DNA of 64,000 bases from Mycobacterium colombiense CECT 3035 (lineage in GTDB: Bacteria; Actinomycetota; Actinomycetes; Mycobacteriales; Mycobacteriaceae): contig NZ_CP020821.1 in the NCBI RefSeq assembly GCF_002105755.1, forward strand, positions 4,278,001-4,342,000, read 5' to 3'. Under the pieces are notes generated by a model. That model worked only from the letters and a program-made list of their open reading frames with translations, ran no database searches and was not told the DNA's origin. A program made the translations under genes and the position numbers. This document shows, one piece after another, positions 1-7,505 of this stretch (positions are counted from its first letter, which is position 1; every line of letters begins with the position of its first letter).

Positions 1-656
1 ACCGAGACCCGGGTTAGGTCGGCACGGAAGTCGGTGTTGGACCATGCGGCCATGCAGGCCAGCGAAGCTTCCTTACTCGCCTGCCTGCACAGCGCGAGCG
101 CACCGGCGCGGGTGGCGGGGCTCACTCTCAATTGCCCGTTGGCGGAGAAGAATTCGGTCATCTGCTGGTCGTAGAAGGCATCGAGGTCTTTGACTAACTC
201 GGCGGTCGCCCGGGCCGCGTCCTTCATGGTGAGCGGGCCGTCCGGATTGTCGGTCGTCTGGAGCAGGTACGGCGTCACCGAGGAGGCGAACACCACGCTG
301 CGCACCCGATCCGCGCCGTAGGCCGACAGGTAACGGGCGATCTCGCCGCCGCCCATGGACGAGCCGACGAGCGTGGCGTCGTGCAGGTCAAGGGCCTCGA
401 TCAGGGCGTGCAGATCCTCGGTGAGGCTTTCGTAGGTGTAGCCGGTGGGGGGCTTGTCGCTGCGCCCGAAACCGCGCCGGTCGTACGCGACGACGCGATA
501 GCCGGCCGCGCGCAGGGCGCGGATTTGCGCCGACCACGTCCGGGCCGACAGCGGCCACGGGTGCATGAGCAATACCGGTCTCCCCGCACCGCCGGTGTCG
601 TCGACGTGCAGGCGGGTGTCCTTGAAGATGCCGTGGTGTGCGATCACATCGGGCAT
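1..656 (-). CDS. alpha/beta hydrolase, chloroperoxidase-like (partial, runs off left edge)
   Basis: Cytosolic serine hydrolase of the alpha/beta fold, closest in motif style to bacterial non-haem chloroperoxidases; substrate unknown. The frame starts with ATG at 656, preceded by a GGGAGG ribosome site, and is still open at base 1, so 218 codons are present of a family length near 275. Visible landmarks are the HPWPLS oxyanion segment near residue 32, the DRRGFGRSD loop near 59-67, and the nucleophile elbow G-S-S-M-G at 98-102 (Ser100). The catalytic His is beyond the window. In M. tuberculosis fbpC lies beside htdZ, so this gene is a local difference. It is divergent from htdZ, with about 150 bases between them. 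Confidence 0.85.
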   Translation of the reverse strand, partial: MPDVIAHHGIFKDTRLHVDDTGGAGRPVLLMHPWPLSARTWSAQIRALRAAGYRVVAYDRRGFGRSDKPPTGYTYESLTEDLHALIEALDLHDATLVGSSMGGGEIARYLSAYGADRVRSVVFASSVTPYLLQTTDNPDGPLTMKDAARATAELVKDLDAFYDQQMTEFFSANGQLRVSPATRAGALALCRQASKEASLACMAAWSNTDFRADLTRVS

Positions 657-804
657 GCGATGGCCTCCCGGGAGGTCGGGGTCAAATCGTTCTCCGCCTA
701 CTACCCGCGACGCTCGTGGACAAACCGTGTTGTGCATTGGCCGGATGGCCGGGGCGTGGACGCCCAGCGCTATTGTTAGCAGCCGAAACCAAGGAGAGAC
801 CTCA

Positions 805-1260
805 ATGCGCACCTTCGAATCAGTTACCGAACTTGCCGCGGCCGCGGGCGAAACCCTCGGGCACAGCGACTGGGTCACCGTCACCCAGGAAGACGTCAAC
901 CTGTTCGCCGATGCGACCGGTGATCACCAGTGGATCCACGTCGATCCGGAGCGGGCCGCCTCGGGTCCGTTCGGCACGACCATCGCCCACGGTTTCATGA
1001 CCCTGGCGTTGCTGCCGCGGCTGCAGCACCAGATCTACACCGTCAACGGCATCAAGCTCGCAATCAACTACGGCCTCAACAAGGTTCGCTTCCCCGCGCC
1101 GGTCCCGGTCGGCTCTCGGGTGCGTGCCCAGAGTTCGTTGGTCAGCGTCGACGACGTGGGCAACGGTGCCGTGCAGGCGACGATCTCGACCACCGTCGAG
1201 ATCGACGGTTCGGCCAAGCCGGCGTGTGTGGCCGAAAGCGTGGTTCGTTTCGTCGCCTGA
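805..1260 (+). CDS. htdZ: MaoC-like 3-hydroxyacyl-thioester dehydratase HtdZ
   Basis: Single hot-dog-fold (R)-specific enoyl hydratase/3-hydroxyacyl-thioester dehydratase, 151 residues, the same length as M. tuberculosis Rv0130. It interconverts 3-hydroxyacyl and enoyl thioesters in fatty-acid metabolism. The hydratase signature is present: Asp40 in ATGDHQW and His45 in WIHVD are the expected catalytic pair, followed by the GTTIAHGFM helix. The ATG at 805 is chosen because AAGGAGAG lies just upstream and the sequence then begins MRTFESV as in the tuberculosis protein; a longer in-frame extension to 565 has no homology and is rejected. fadE1 is convergent, 10 bases downstream. Confidence 0.96.
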   Translation: MRTFESVTELAAAAGETLGHSDWVTVTQEDVNLFADATGDHQWIHVDPERAASGPFGTTIAHGFMTLALLPRLQHQIYTVNGIKLAINYGLNKVRFPAPVPVGSRVRAQSSLVSVDDVGNGAVQATISTTVEIDGSAKPACVAESVVRFVA

Positions 1261-1270
1261 CGCCTAGCCC

Positions 1271-2617
1271 CTAGAACTCGGCGACCGCGTGCTCCAGCCG
1301 CTCGGCCAGACGCGCTTGGGCTTCGGCGCGCCGGGTCGGGATATGGGCCGACGGGAAAGGCGTTGTCACCGGCTCGTATTCACGCAGGGTGCGGCGGGCG
1401 ACCGTCATCTTGTGCAGCTCGGTGGCGCCGTCGGCGATGCCCAGCGACTCCGCGGCCACCAGCATCTTGACGAACGGCATCTCGTCGGAGACGCCGAGCG
1501 CGCCGTGCAGATGCAGGGCGCGCTGCGCGACGTCGTGCAGCACCTGGGGCATCGCGACTTTCACGGCCGCGATGTCGCGGCGCACCTTCTGATAGTCGTC
1601 GTGTTTGTCGATCAACCAGGCGGTGCGCAGCACCAACAGCCGGAACTGCTCGATCTGAATCCAGCTGTCGGCGATCTTCTCCTGCGTCATCTGGAAGTCG
1701 GACAGGTGGCCGTGCCTGGTCTTGCGTGACACGGCGCGTTCGCACATCATGTCAAAGGCCTTGCGCGCCAGGGCGATCGTGCGCATCGCATGGTGGACGC
1801 GGCCACCGCCGAGGCGGGTCTGCGCGATCATGAACGCCGCACCCTCGCCGCCGAGCACATGATCGGCCGGCACTCGGACGTCGTTGTAGCGGACGTACCC
1901 ATGCGAACCGTGCTTCGACTCGCCCCCCACCCCGACGTTGCGGATGATCTCGATCCCCGGCGTCTCGCCCGGAACGATGAAAAGCGACATCTTCTCGTAC
2001 GTGCGGGCGTCGGGCTTGGTCACCGCCATGACGATGAAGAACGACGCGTGCTTGGCGTTGCTGGAGAACCACTTCTCCCCGTTGATAACCCAGTCGTCCC
2101 CGTCCCGGGTTGCGCTCGTCACGAACATCCCCGGATCCGAACCACCCTGTGGTTCGGTCATCGAGTAGCACGAGGTGATCTCGCCGTCCAGCAACGGCTG
2201 CAGGTAGCGGGCCTTCTGTTCGTCGGTGCCGAACAGCGCAAGGATCTCGGCGTTGCCGGAATCCGGTGCCTGGCAGCCGAACACCGAAGGCGCCCAACGG
2301 GACCGCCCGAGGATCTCGTTGAGCAGGGCGAGCTTGACCTGGCCGAAGCCCTGGCCGCCGAGCTCGGGGCGCAGGTGCGCGGCCCACAACCCCTGGTCCT
2401 TCACCTGCTGCTGCAAGGGCCGCAGGATGGCCATCATCTCGGGGTTCTTTTTGTCGTACGGATCAAGAGCGACCAGGTCGAGCGGTTCCAGCTCTTCGGT
2501 CATGAATTTTTCGACCCAGTCCAGCTTTGCCTGGTATTCGGGGTCCGTTTCGAAGTCCCACACGGTGGCCGACCAATCCCCGGCGCCACGTCGCGCCGGA
2601 CTCGTTGATGAAGCCAT
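1271..2617 (-). CDS. fadE1: acyl-CoA dehydrogenase FadE1
   Basis: FAD-dependent acyl-CoA dehydrogenase of 448 residues, about the length of M. tuberculosis Rv0131c. It introduces the alpha-beta double bond of an acyl-CoA in beta-oxidation and passes electrons to an electron-transfer flavoprotein. The N-terminal helical domain, the middle beta domain with YSMTEPQGGSD and WFSSNA, and the C-terminal domain with the LHGALGVSD segment are all recognisable in order. The ATG at 2617 follows an AGGATGGG ribosome site. It ends 10 bases from the convergent htdZ stop. Upstream on the same strand, 42 bases away, lies the GAF-ANTAR gene, so the two may be co-transcribed. Confidence 0.95.
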   Translation of the reverse strand: MASSTSPARRGAGDWSATVWDFETDPEYQAKLDWVEKFMTEELEPLDLVALDPYDKKNPEMMAILRPLQQQVKDQGLWAAHLRPELGGQGFGQVKLALLNEILGRSRWAPSVFGCQAPDSGNAEILALFGTDEQKARYLQPLLDGEITSCYSMTEPQGGSDPGMFVTSATRDGDDWVINGEKWFSSNAKHASFFIVMAVTKPDARTYEKMSLFIVPGETPGIEIIRNVGVGGESKHGSHGYVRYNDVRVPADHVLGGEGAAFMIAQTRLGGGRVHHAMRTIALARKAFDMMCERAVSRKTRHGHLSDFQMTQEKIADSWIQIEQFRLLVLRTAWLIDKHDDYQKVRRDIAAVKVAMPQVLHDVAQRALHLHGALGVSDEMPFVKMLVAAESLGIADGATELHKMTVARRTLREYEPVTTPFPSAHIPTRRAEAQARLAERLEHAVAEF

Positions 2618-2659
2618 CCCATCCTAGAGCGGGGCGAACGCTTCGGTTCCGGCAAGGAC

Positions 2660-3361
2660 CTATTCGTGCTCGCCACGGGTGTCGATGATCCGCTGGGCGA
2701 TGTCGACCAGTTTCATCTGGTTCTCCTGCGAGAGCATCCGGAGCAGGTCGAAGGCCCGCACGTCGTCCACGCCGAAGCGCTCCATGATGATGCCCTTGGC
2801 CTGACCGATCCGGTCTCGCGTCGACACCGCCGAATACAGTTGCTCCGCATGGCTTCCGGCCAGGATCGCCGCGGCGGCGTGCGCGGCGAACACCGAGCCG
2901 ATCGTCTCGGCTTCGGCGTCCCACACATTGGGTCGATAGCCGAACAGGTTGAGCGCGCCGGCAGTCCGGTCGGCGGTGTACAGCTTGAAGGACATGCTGC
3001 TGAGCACGCCGAGCTCGACCGCCGCGGGCGCGTACTTGGGCCAGCGCGGCTCGTTGCGCAGGTCATCGCTGCGCACAGTCGTCTCCTGCAGTGCTGCCTC
3101 GGCGCAGGGTCCCTCGCCGAAGTCGTGCTGCAGCTTGTCGAGCTGTGCGGCCAGGCCGTCGGTATCCGCCAGCGATTCGAACTCGCCGCCCTTCCCCACC
3201 AGCAGCACACCCGCGATGTCGGCGCCCGGTATCACCTCCACCGCCATAGCGGTCACCTCGGCCAGCACCTGCTCGAGGCTGCGCGGTGCGGCGATTCCGC
3301 GGGCGAGCTCGGCCATCCGCACGGCCAGCTCGTGGCGGGAGCCCGGGTCTGAAACGTCCAT
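2660..3361 (-). CDS. GAF and ANTAR domain regulator
   Basis: A 233-residue protein with an N-terminal GAF sensor domain (roughly residues 15-165) and a C-terminal ANTAR domain (roughly 170-228, including the DRIGQAKGIIMERF helix). ANTAR domains bind paired RNA hairpins and act as antiterminators, so this is a probable signal-dependent RNA-level regulator; its ligand and RNA target are unknown. Two ATGs are possible, at 3379 and 3361; the second is preferred because GGGGG lies just before it. No transmembrane segment or histidine-kinase domain is present. It lies between fgd2 and fadE1 on the same strand, where M. tuberculosis has no gene. Confidence 0.9.
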   Translation of the reverse strand: MDVSDPGSRHELAVRMAELARGIAAPRSLEQVLAEVTAMAVEVIPGADIAGVLLVGKGGEFESLADTDGLAAQLDKLQHDFGEGPCAEAALQETTVRSDDLRNEPRWPKYAPAAVELGVLSSMSFKLYTADRTAGALNLFGYRPNVWDAEAETIGSVFAAHAAAAILAGSHAEQLYSAVSTRDRIGQAKGIIMERFGVDDVRAFDLLRMLSQENQMKLVDIAQRIIDTRGEHE

Positions 3362-3414
3362 AGGCCCCCGATTCTGCATGATCTGGCTATGACACGTAAC
3401 CGGCGTGGCAGCGT

Positions 3415-4509
3415 TCAGTGCAACTTCGGTAAGACGTTGGCGCGGTAGAACTCGATGGCGGCGACGGGATCGTCTTGGGGGAAGTGCAGGAACGGGACGG
3501 CACCGGCGTCCAGAACCCGCTGCACGGCTCCGATGTGCACGGCCGGGTCGGTGCCGACGGTCCAGCCGGCCAGCACCTTGTCGATGGGGTTGACCTCGGC
3601 CGCGCGCTGGATCTCGACGGGGTTGGGCTGATCGACCGCCCCGGCCGTGAAACGCCACAGCGTCGCGGCCCGGGCGGCCTCGGTGTTGTCTCCGACGACC
3701 GCGAACAGTTCGGCGCGCTTGCCCAGCGTGGCGGTGTCACGGCCGGCGGACTGCGCACCGGCAGCGAAGGCCGCCAACAGTTTTGGGTTGGTGATGTCGC
3801 GGTCCTGGGCGATCCAGCCGTCCCCGCGCTGTCCGGCGAGCTTCGCGCTTTTCGGGCCGCCCGCGGCAACGAAGATCGGTGGGGGCGTGGGCGGAACGTC
3901 GTAGAGCTTCAGCGAGTTTGTCTGGAAATAGCGGCCGGAGAACGAGATTCGGGTGCCACTCCACAGTTGGCGAATCAGGTCGATCGCTTCGGCAAGCCGG
4001 TCGCGGCGTTCGGCGTAGTTGCCGTAGCTGTTGGTGGTGGCCTGTTCGTTGAGGCGCTCGCCGGTGCCCACCCCCAGGAATACCCTGCCCGGGTTGAGGA
4101 TCGCCAGGGAGGCGAACGCCTGGGCGACCGTGGCGGGGTGGTACCGGTACGTCGGACAGGTAACCCCGGTGCCGAACGAGACGCGGGTGGTGTTGCTGCC
4201 CACGAGCGCCAGCGTCAGCCAGGGAAACATCGCATGGCCCTCGTTGTCCTGCCACGGCTGGATGTGATCGCTGGCCCACACGTACTGAAAGCCCGCCTGC
4301 TCGGCCGCCTGAGCCTGCGCCACCAGCCGATCGGTGCGGAACTGCTCGTGGGAGAGCACCAATCCGACGCCCTTGCCCGCCGGCGGCGGGCCGCTGGACT
4401 TGCCATGCTCGCCTGCCGGTTTCGCGCATCCGCCGGCCACCCCGACGGACCCGAGCATGCCGGCACCGGCTGCCACCCGCCCGAACGCTCGCCGAGAGAT
4501 GCCCGTCAC
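3415..4509 (-). CDS. fgd2: F420-dependent hydroxymycolic acid dehydrogenase Fgd2 (LLM family)
   Basis: Luciferase-like F420-dependent oxidoreductase, 364 residues, matching M. tuberculosis Rv0132c along its length. The family member is reported to oxidise hydroxymycolic acids to ketomycolic acids in the cell envelope. The N terminus has a twin-arginine export signal (SRRAFG at residues 5-10, then an Ala/Gly-rich stretch ending near GGC at 27-29), so export is likely and a lipidated cysteine is possible although the lipobox is weak. The FGTGVTCPTYRYHP and LNPGRVFLGVGTGE segments are typical of the LLM fold. The GTG at 4509 is chosen because it starts the Tat signal. The GNAT gene is divergent 51 bases away. 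Confidence 0.93.
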   Translation of the reverse strand: MTGISRRAFGRVAAGAGMLGSVGVAGGCAKPAGEHGKSSGPPPAGKGVGLVLSHEQFRTDRLVAQAQAAEQAGFQYVWASDHIQPWQDNEGHAMFPWLTLALVGSNTTRVSFGTGVTCPTYRYHPATVAQAFASLAILNPGRVFLGVGTGERLNEQATTNSYGNYAERRDRLAEAIDLIRQLWSGTRISFSGRYFQTNSLKLYDVPPTPPPIFVAAGGPKSAKLAGQRGDGWIAQDRDITNPKLLAAFAAGAQSAGRDTATLGKRAELFAVVGDNTEAARAATLWRFTAGAVDQPNPVEIQRAAEVNPIDKVLAGWTVGTDPAVHIGAVQRVLDAGAVPFLHFPQDDPVAAIEFYRANVLPKLH

Positions 4510-4560
4510 CGGATCGGCATACCCGTCCAACCGGGCCTCACACGCACTAGCGTGTTGCGG

Positions 4561-5166
4561 ATGATCCCGCAGGTCCGACCGGCAGTCAAAGCCGATGTCC
4601 GCACGCTGTCGCGCACGCTGGCGCGCGCGTTCTACGACGATCCGGTGATGATCTGGTTGATTCCCGACCCGGACAAACGGACCGCGCACCTGTCCCGCCT
4701 GTTCGCGACGATGACGCGCCACCACCACCTGGCCCGCGGGGGCGTGGAGGTGGCCCACGCGGACGCGGCTATCGGCGCTGCGGCGCTGTGGGATCCACCC
4801 GACCAGTGGCAGGAGACGTCGCGTGCGCAGCTGGCGATGACCCCGACGTTCATCCGGGTGTTCGGGCTGCGCTCGATGCGTGGACGCGCGATCCAGGAGT
4901 TGATGAAGAGCGTGCACCCCGCCGAACCGCACTGGTATCTGGCGGTGATCGGCAGCGATCCGGACGTCCGCGGTAAGGGCTTCGGTCAGGCATTGATGCG
5001 GTCACGGCTGGACCGCTGCGACGCGGAGTACTGCCCGGCCTACCTCGAGTCGAGCAAGCCCGAAAACGTGCCCTACTACGAGCGTTTCGGCTTCACGGTC
5101 ACCCGTGAGATCGTCCTGCCGGACGATGGTCCGTCGCTGTGGGCCATGTGGCGGCCGCCGCGCTAG
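4561..5166 (+). CDS. GNAT family N-acetyltransferase (Rv0133-like)
   Basis: Acetyl-CoA-dependent N-acetyltransferase of 201 residues, corresponding to M. tuberculosis Rv0133. The N terminus has the ARAFYDDPVM segment common in actinobacterial GNATs. The acetyl-CoA pyrophosphate loop is seen as VRGKGFGQALM near residues 137-147, followed by the YLESSKPENVPYYERFGF block. The acceptor is unknown. ATG at 4561 gives the usual length; GTG at 4552 and TTG at 4555 are in-frame alternatives, and no strong ribosome site separates them. It is divergent from fgd2 and may share its promoter region. Confidence 0.9.
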   Translation: MIPQVRPAVKADVRTLSRTLARAFYDDPVMIWLIPDPDKRTAHLSRLFATMTRHHHLARGGVEVAHADAAIGAAALWDPPDQWQETSRAQLAMTPTFIRVFGLRSMRGRAIQELMKSVHPAEPHWYLAVIGSDPDVRGKGFGQALMRSRLDRCDAEYCPAYLESSKPENVPYYERFGFTVTREIVLPDDGPSLWAMWRPPR

Positions 5167-5229
5167 CGGCCGGACGGAACGGCCCCCGGCCCGCGTTTAA
5201 CCCCCGATGCGGCGGGCAACCGTTCCGGC

Positions 5230-5583
5230 ATGAGCGATAACCCCCAGGCGGACGGGCTGGTGGATCCCGCGGACTTCCCCGAAGAGGGCGGCCCGGGTGA
5301 CACCCTGAACGCGAGCGAAGGCACCGACTCGGACGAACTGCGCAACGACGACGGCGACATCGTCGTCGACCCGCCCGAGGGCTGGAGCGAGGCCAACCGG
5401 TTCGGCGTGACGGCCAGGGAGGAACGTGAGGGCGAATCCCTCGATGCGCGGTTGGCGGCCGAGGAGCCCGACGTTCCCGATGCCATCGAGCCGGTCGACG
5501 ACACACCGCGGCGCGCCCATCGGGGCCAGATCGACGGCACCCCCGAGGACGGCGACTCGCTGTACGACGTCGTCGACGAGTAA
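5230..5583 (+). CDS. DUF5709-type acidic small protein
   Basis: A very acidic 117-residue actinobacterial protein rich in Asp and Glu, with the conserved segment around GVTAREEREGESLDARLAAEEPD (about residues 58-80) seen in DUF5709 proteins. No enzymatic motif, signal peptide or membrane segment is visible, and it is probably cytosolic and partly disordered. It starts 63 bases after the GNAT gene and is convergent with the TetR gene that ends at 5618. Function unknown. Confidence 0.8.
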   Translation: MSDNPQADGLVDPADFPEEGGPGDTLNASEGTDSDELRNDDGDIVVDPPEGWSEANRFGVTAREEREGESLDARLAAEEPDVPDAIEPVDDTPRRAHRGQIDGTPEDGDSLYDVVDE

Positions 5584-5617
5584 GTCAGTGCTCGGCTGTT
5601 TACTGCAGCCGACGCGG

Positions 5618-6292
5618 TCAGGGTGTGCTGCGCCAGCCGGCGATGCCGGTCGCGATCATTCGCAGCTGCTTGACCGCGAGCCGGCGGATGTCTTCGGTCG
5701 CCTCGGTGCTCTGCGAGTCCTCGATGGCCTCCGCGATCACGATCATGGCGTTGACGAACAGGGTCGCCAGCACGTTGAGATCCTCGGTGGTCCACTTGTT
5801 CAGCCCGGGGAAGCGCGCCAGGTCGGTGGCCAGTTCGGAGGTGATCAGCCGGATCTCGGTGCGAATGGCGTAGCGCAGCACCGACAGTCCGCTGTTGCGC
5901 TCGCGGCCGATCAGCCGCCAGTGTTCACGCCTGTCGGCGACGCTGGCGACCAGGATCTCCACGGACGACTCGATCACCCGGTTCGGGTCGAGCTTGCCGG
6001 CACGGGCATCGCGCAGGGTGTCACGCAGGCTGCGGAACGATTCGTCGATCAAGACCAGGCCGAGGGCCTCCATCGATTCGAAATGCCGGTAGAACGCCGC
6101 CGGAACGATCCCGACCTCGCGGGTCACCTCCCGCAGGCTCAGGCTGGAGAAGCTGCGGTCCTGCAACAGCTTGAGAGCCGCCGCGATGATCGCCCGGCGG
6201 GTCGCCTCCTTGCGCTCCTCGCGCGACTGGCTTTCGCGCGCCCGTTCGCGGCCAGAGCCGCGCTCGCGTGAGCTAGGAGTACGGCCGTTCAC
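5618..6292 (-). CDS. TetR family regulator, DesT/FabR-like
   Basis: A 224-residue TetR repressor. The N-terminal helix-turn-helix (about residues 25-75, with SLREVTREVGIVPAAFYRHF) closely resembles Pseudomonas DesT and E. coli FabR, which sense the ratio of unsaturated to saturated acyl-CoA. It is divergent from a reductase and a desaturase, the same layout as P. aeruginosa desT-desCB, so it probably represses that pair. The GTG at 6292 is preferred over ATG at 6370 because it starts just before the conserved domain with TAGGG nearby. Its start lies inside a perfect palindrome, which suggests autoregulation. Confidence 0.88.
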   Translation of the reverse strand: MNGRTPSSRERGSGRERARESQSREERKEATRRAIIAAALKLLQDRSFSSLSLREVTREVGIVPAAFYRHFESMEALGLVLIDESFRSLRDTLRDARAGKLDPNRVIESSVEILVASVADRREHWRLIGRERNSGLSVLRYAIRTEIRLITSELATDLARFPGLNKWTTEDLNVLATLFVNAMIVIAEAIEDSQSTEATEDIRRLAVKQLRMIATGIAGWRSTP

Positions 6293-6301
6293 TGTGTGAA
6301 C
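6287..6301. promoter_or_regulatory. palindromic operator at the DesT-like gene start
   Basis: Perfect inverted repeat GTTCAC-TGT-GTGAAC that overlaps the GTG start of the DesT-like repressor. Binding there would block its own expression. The half-site GTGAAC also occurs in known DesT sites. Confidence 0.55.
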
Positions 6302-6354
6302 CCTACCACAGCCAGGCAGTAAACCCTTGACTGCATGGCTGTTGCGGTCACACG

Positions 6355-6370
6355 GTGTACATATGTTCAC
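6355..6370. promoter_or_regulatory. DesT/FabR-like operator at the reductase start
   Basis: Near-perfect palindrome GTGTACATATGTTCAC (one mismatched pair) covering the ATG of the reductase gene. Its form, GTGnAC-N4-GTnCAC, resembles published DesT and FabR sites as remembered (GTGAAC-N4-GTTGAC and GCGTACA-NN-TGTTCGC). It is a candidate operator for the adjacent TetR. Confidence 0.6.
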
Positions 6371-7466
6371 TCAAACCGCTCAAGCTTCTGGCCGAGTCCT
6401 CGCGCGGACCCTTCGGCAGCGCGTGTTGGGTTCAGAGCTCCTAGACCTGCTGACCGGTCCGCACGGCGTCGACCGCTACACCGAGCTGGTGGCGCCGACA
6501 TGGACGCTGGGCGAAGCCCGCGCCAAGGTGACCGACGTGCGGCGGACCACCCCGCGCAGCGTCACCCTGACCCTGACCCCCAATGACACCTTCCTGTCCG
6601 CCCACAGCCTCAGGGCCGGCCAGTACGTCAACCTCACCGTCGAGATCGACGGCCGCCGGCACACCCGCTGCTATTCGCCCGCCAATGCCGAGGGGGCGGC
6701 CAGCCTCGAGTTGACCATCGGCCGGCACGAGGGCGGCCTGGTCTCCAACTATCTGTACGAACACGCCCGCCCCGGCATGGTGGTCGGTCTGACGGGCATC
6801 GGCGGCGACTTCACGTTGCCGGCGCGCGGACCGCAGAGCCCGCGGCGCATCCTGCTCGTTTCCGGGGGTAGCGGCATCACCCCCGTGCTGTCGATGGCGC
6901 GCACCCTGATCGCCCAGGACCACCCGGGCGAGGTCGCGTTCATCCACTACGCCCGCACGCCCGCCGAGGCGTGCTACCGCGCCGAGCTGGCCGCGATGCC
7001 CTCGGTGCGGGTGCTGCACGGCTATACCCGATCCGACGAGGGCGACCTCGTCGGGCGGTTCGGCCCGGATCATCTGGCCGCCGCGATGCCGTCACCCGAT
7101 GCGGTATTCGTCTGCGGGCCAACGCCTCTGGTCGAGGCCGTCCGGTCACACTGCGACAACGTGCACACCGAGAGCTTCGTGCCGCCGGTCTTCGATGCGC
7201 CGGCGAACGCGTCGGGCGGACGAGTCACGTTCGCCGACAGCGGAGTCGACATCGTCGACGACGGGCGACCGCTGCTGGAGCAGGCCGAATCGGCGGGCCT
7301 GACGCCCGAAAACGGATGCCGGATGGGCATCTGCCACACCTGCACACGGCGCAAAACCGCCGGTACCGTGCGCAACCTGGTCACCGGTGCGGTCTCGACC
7401 GCTCCCGATGAGGACGTGCAGATCTGCGTGTCCGTTCCGGTCGGTGACGTGGACCTGTCGCTGTAA
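6363..7466 (+). CDS. flavin/2Fe-2S oxidoreductase, electron donor for desaturase (Rv3230c-like)
   Basis: A 367-residue NAD(P)H oxidoreductase that probably delivers electrons to the desaturase encoded next. Domain order: FAD-binding ferredoxin-reductase domain (TRCYSPAN flavin motif near residue 100), NAD(P)-binding domain (LVSGGSGITP near 165), and a C-terminal plant-type 2Fe-2S domain with Cys319, Cys324, Cys327 and Cys355. It resembles M. tuberculosis Rv3230c, the partner of DesA3. ATG at 6363 is chosen because the downstream FTQTAQA matches the family; it sits inside the proposed operator. The next gene starts 39 bases downstream, so the two form an operon. Confidence 0.93.
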   Translation: MFTQTAQASGRVLARTLRQRVLGSELLDLLTGPHGVDRYTELVAPTWTLGEARAKVTDVRRTTPRSVTLTLTPNDTFLSAHSLRAGQYVNLTVEIDGRRHTRCYSPANAEGAASLELTIGRHEGGLVSNYLYEHARPGMVVGLTGIGGDFTLPARGPQSPRRILLVSGGSGITPVLSMARTLIAQDHPGEVAFIHYARTPAEACYRAELAAMPSVRVLHGYTRSDEGDLVGRFGPDHLAAAMPSPDAVFVCGPTPLVEAVRSHCDNVHTESFVPPVFDAPANASGGRVTFADSGVDIVDDGRPLLEQAESAGLTPENGCRMGICHTCTRRKTAGTVRNLVTGAVSTAPDEDVQICVSVPVGDVDLSL

Positions 7467-7505
7467 CGAATCAGAGCAGCCCAGAAAAGACTTGGAGGAC
7501 AAGCA

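Noticed and set aside
565..804. In-frame extension of htdZ upstream to 565
   Set aside because: The extension has no homology, overlaps the divergent hydrolase gene, and the ribosome site AAGGAGAG sits in front of ATG 805.
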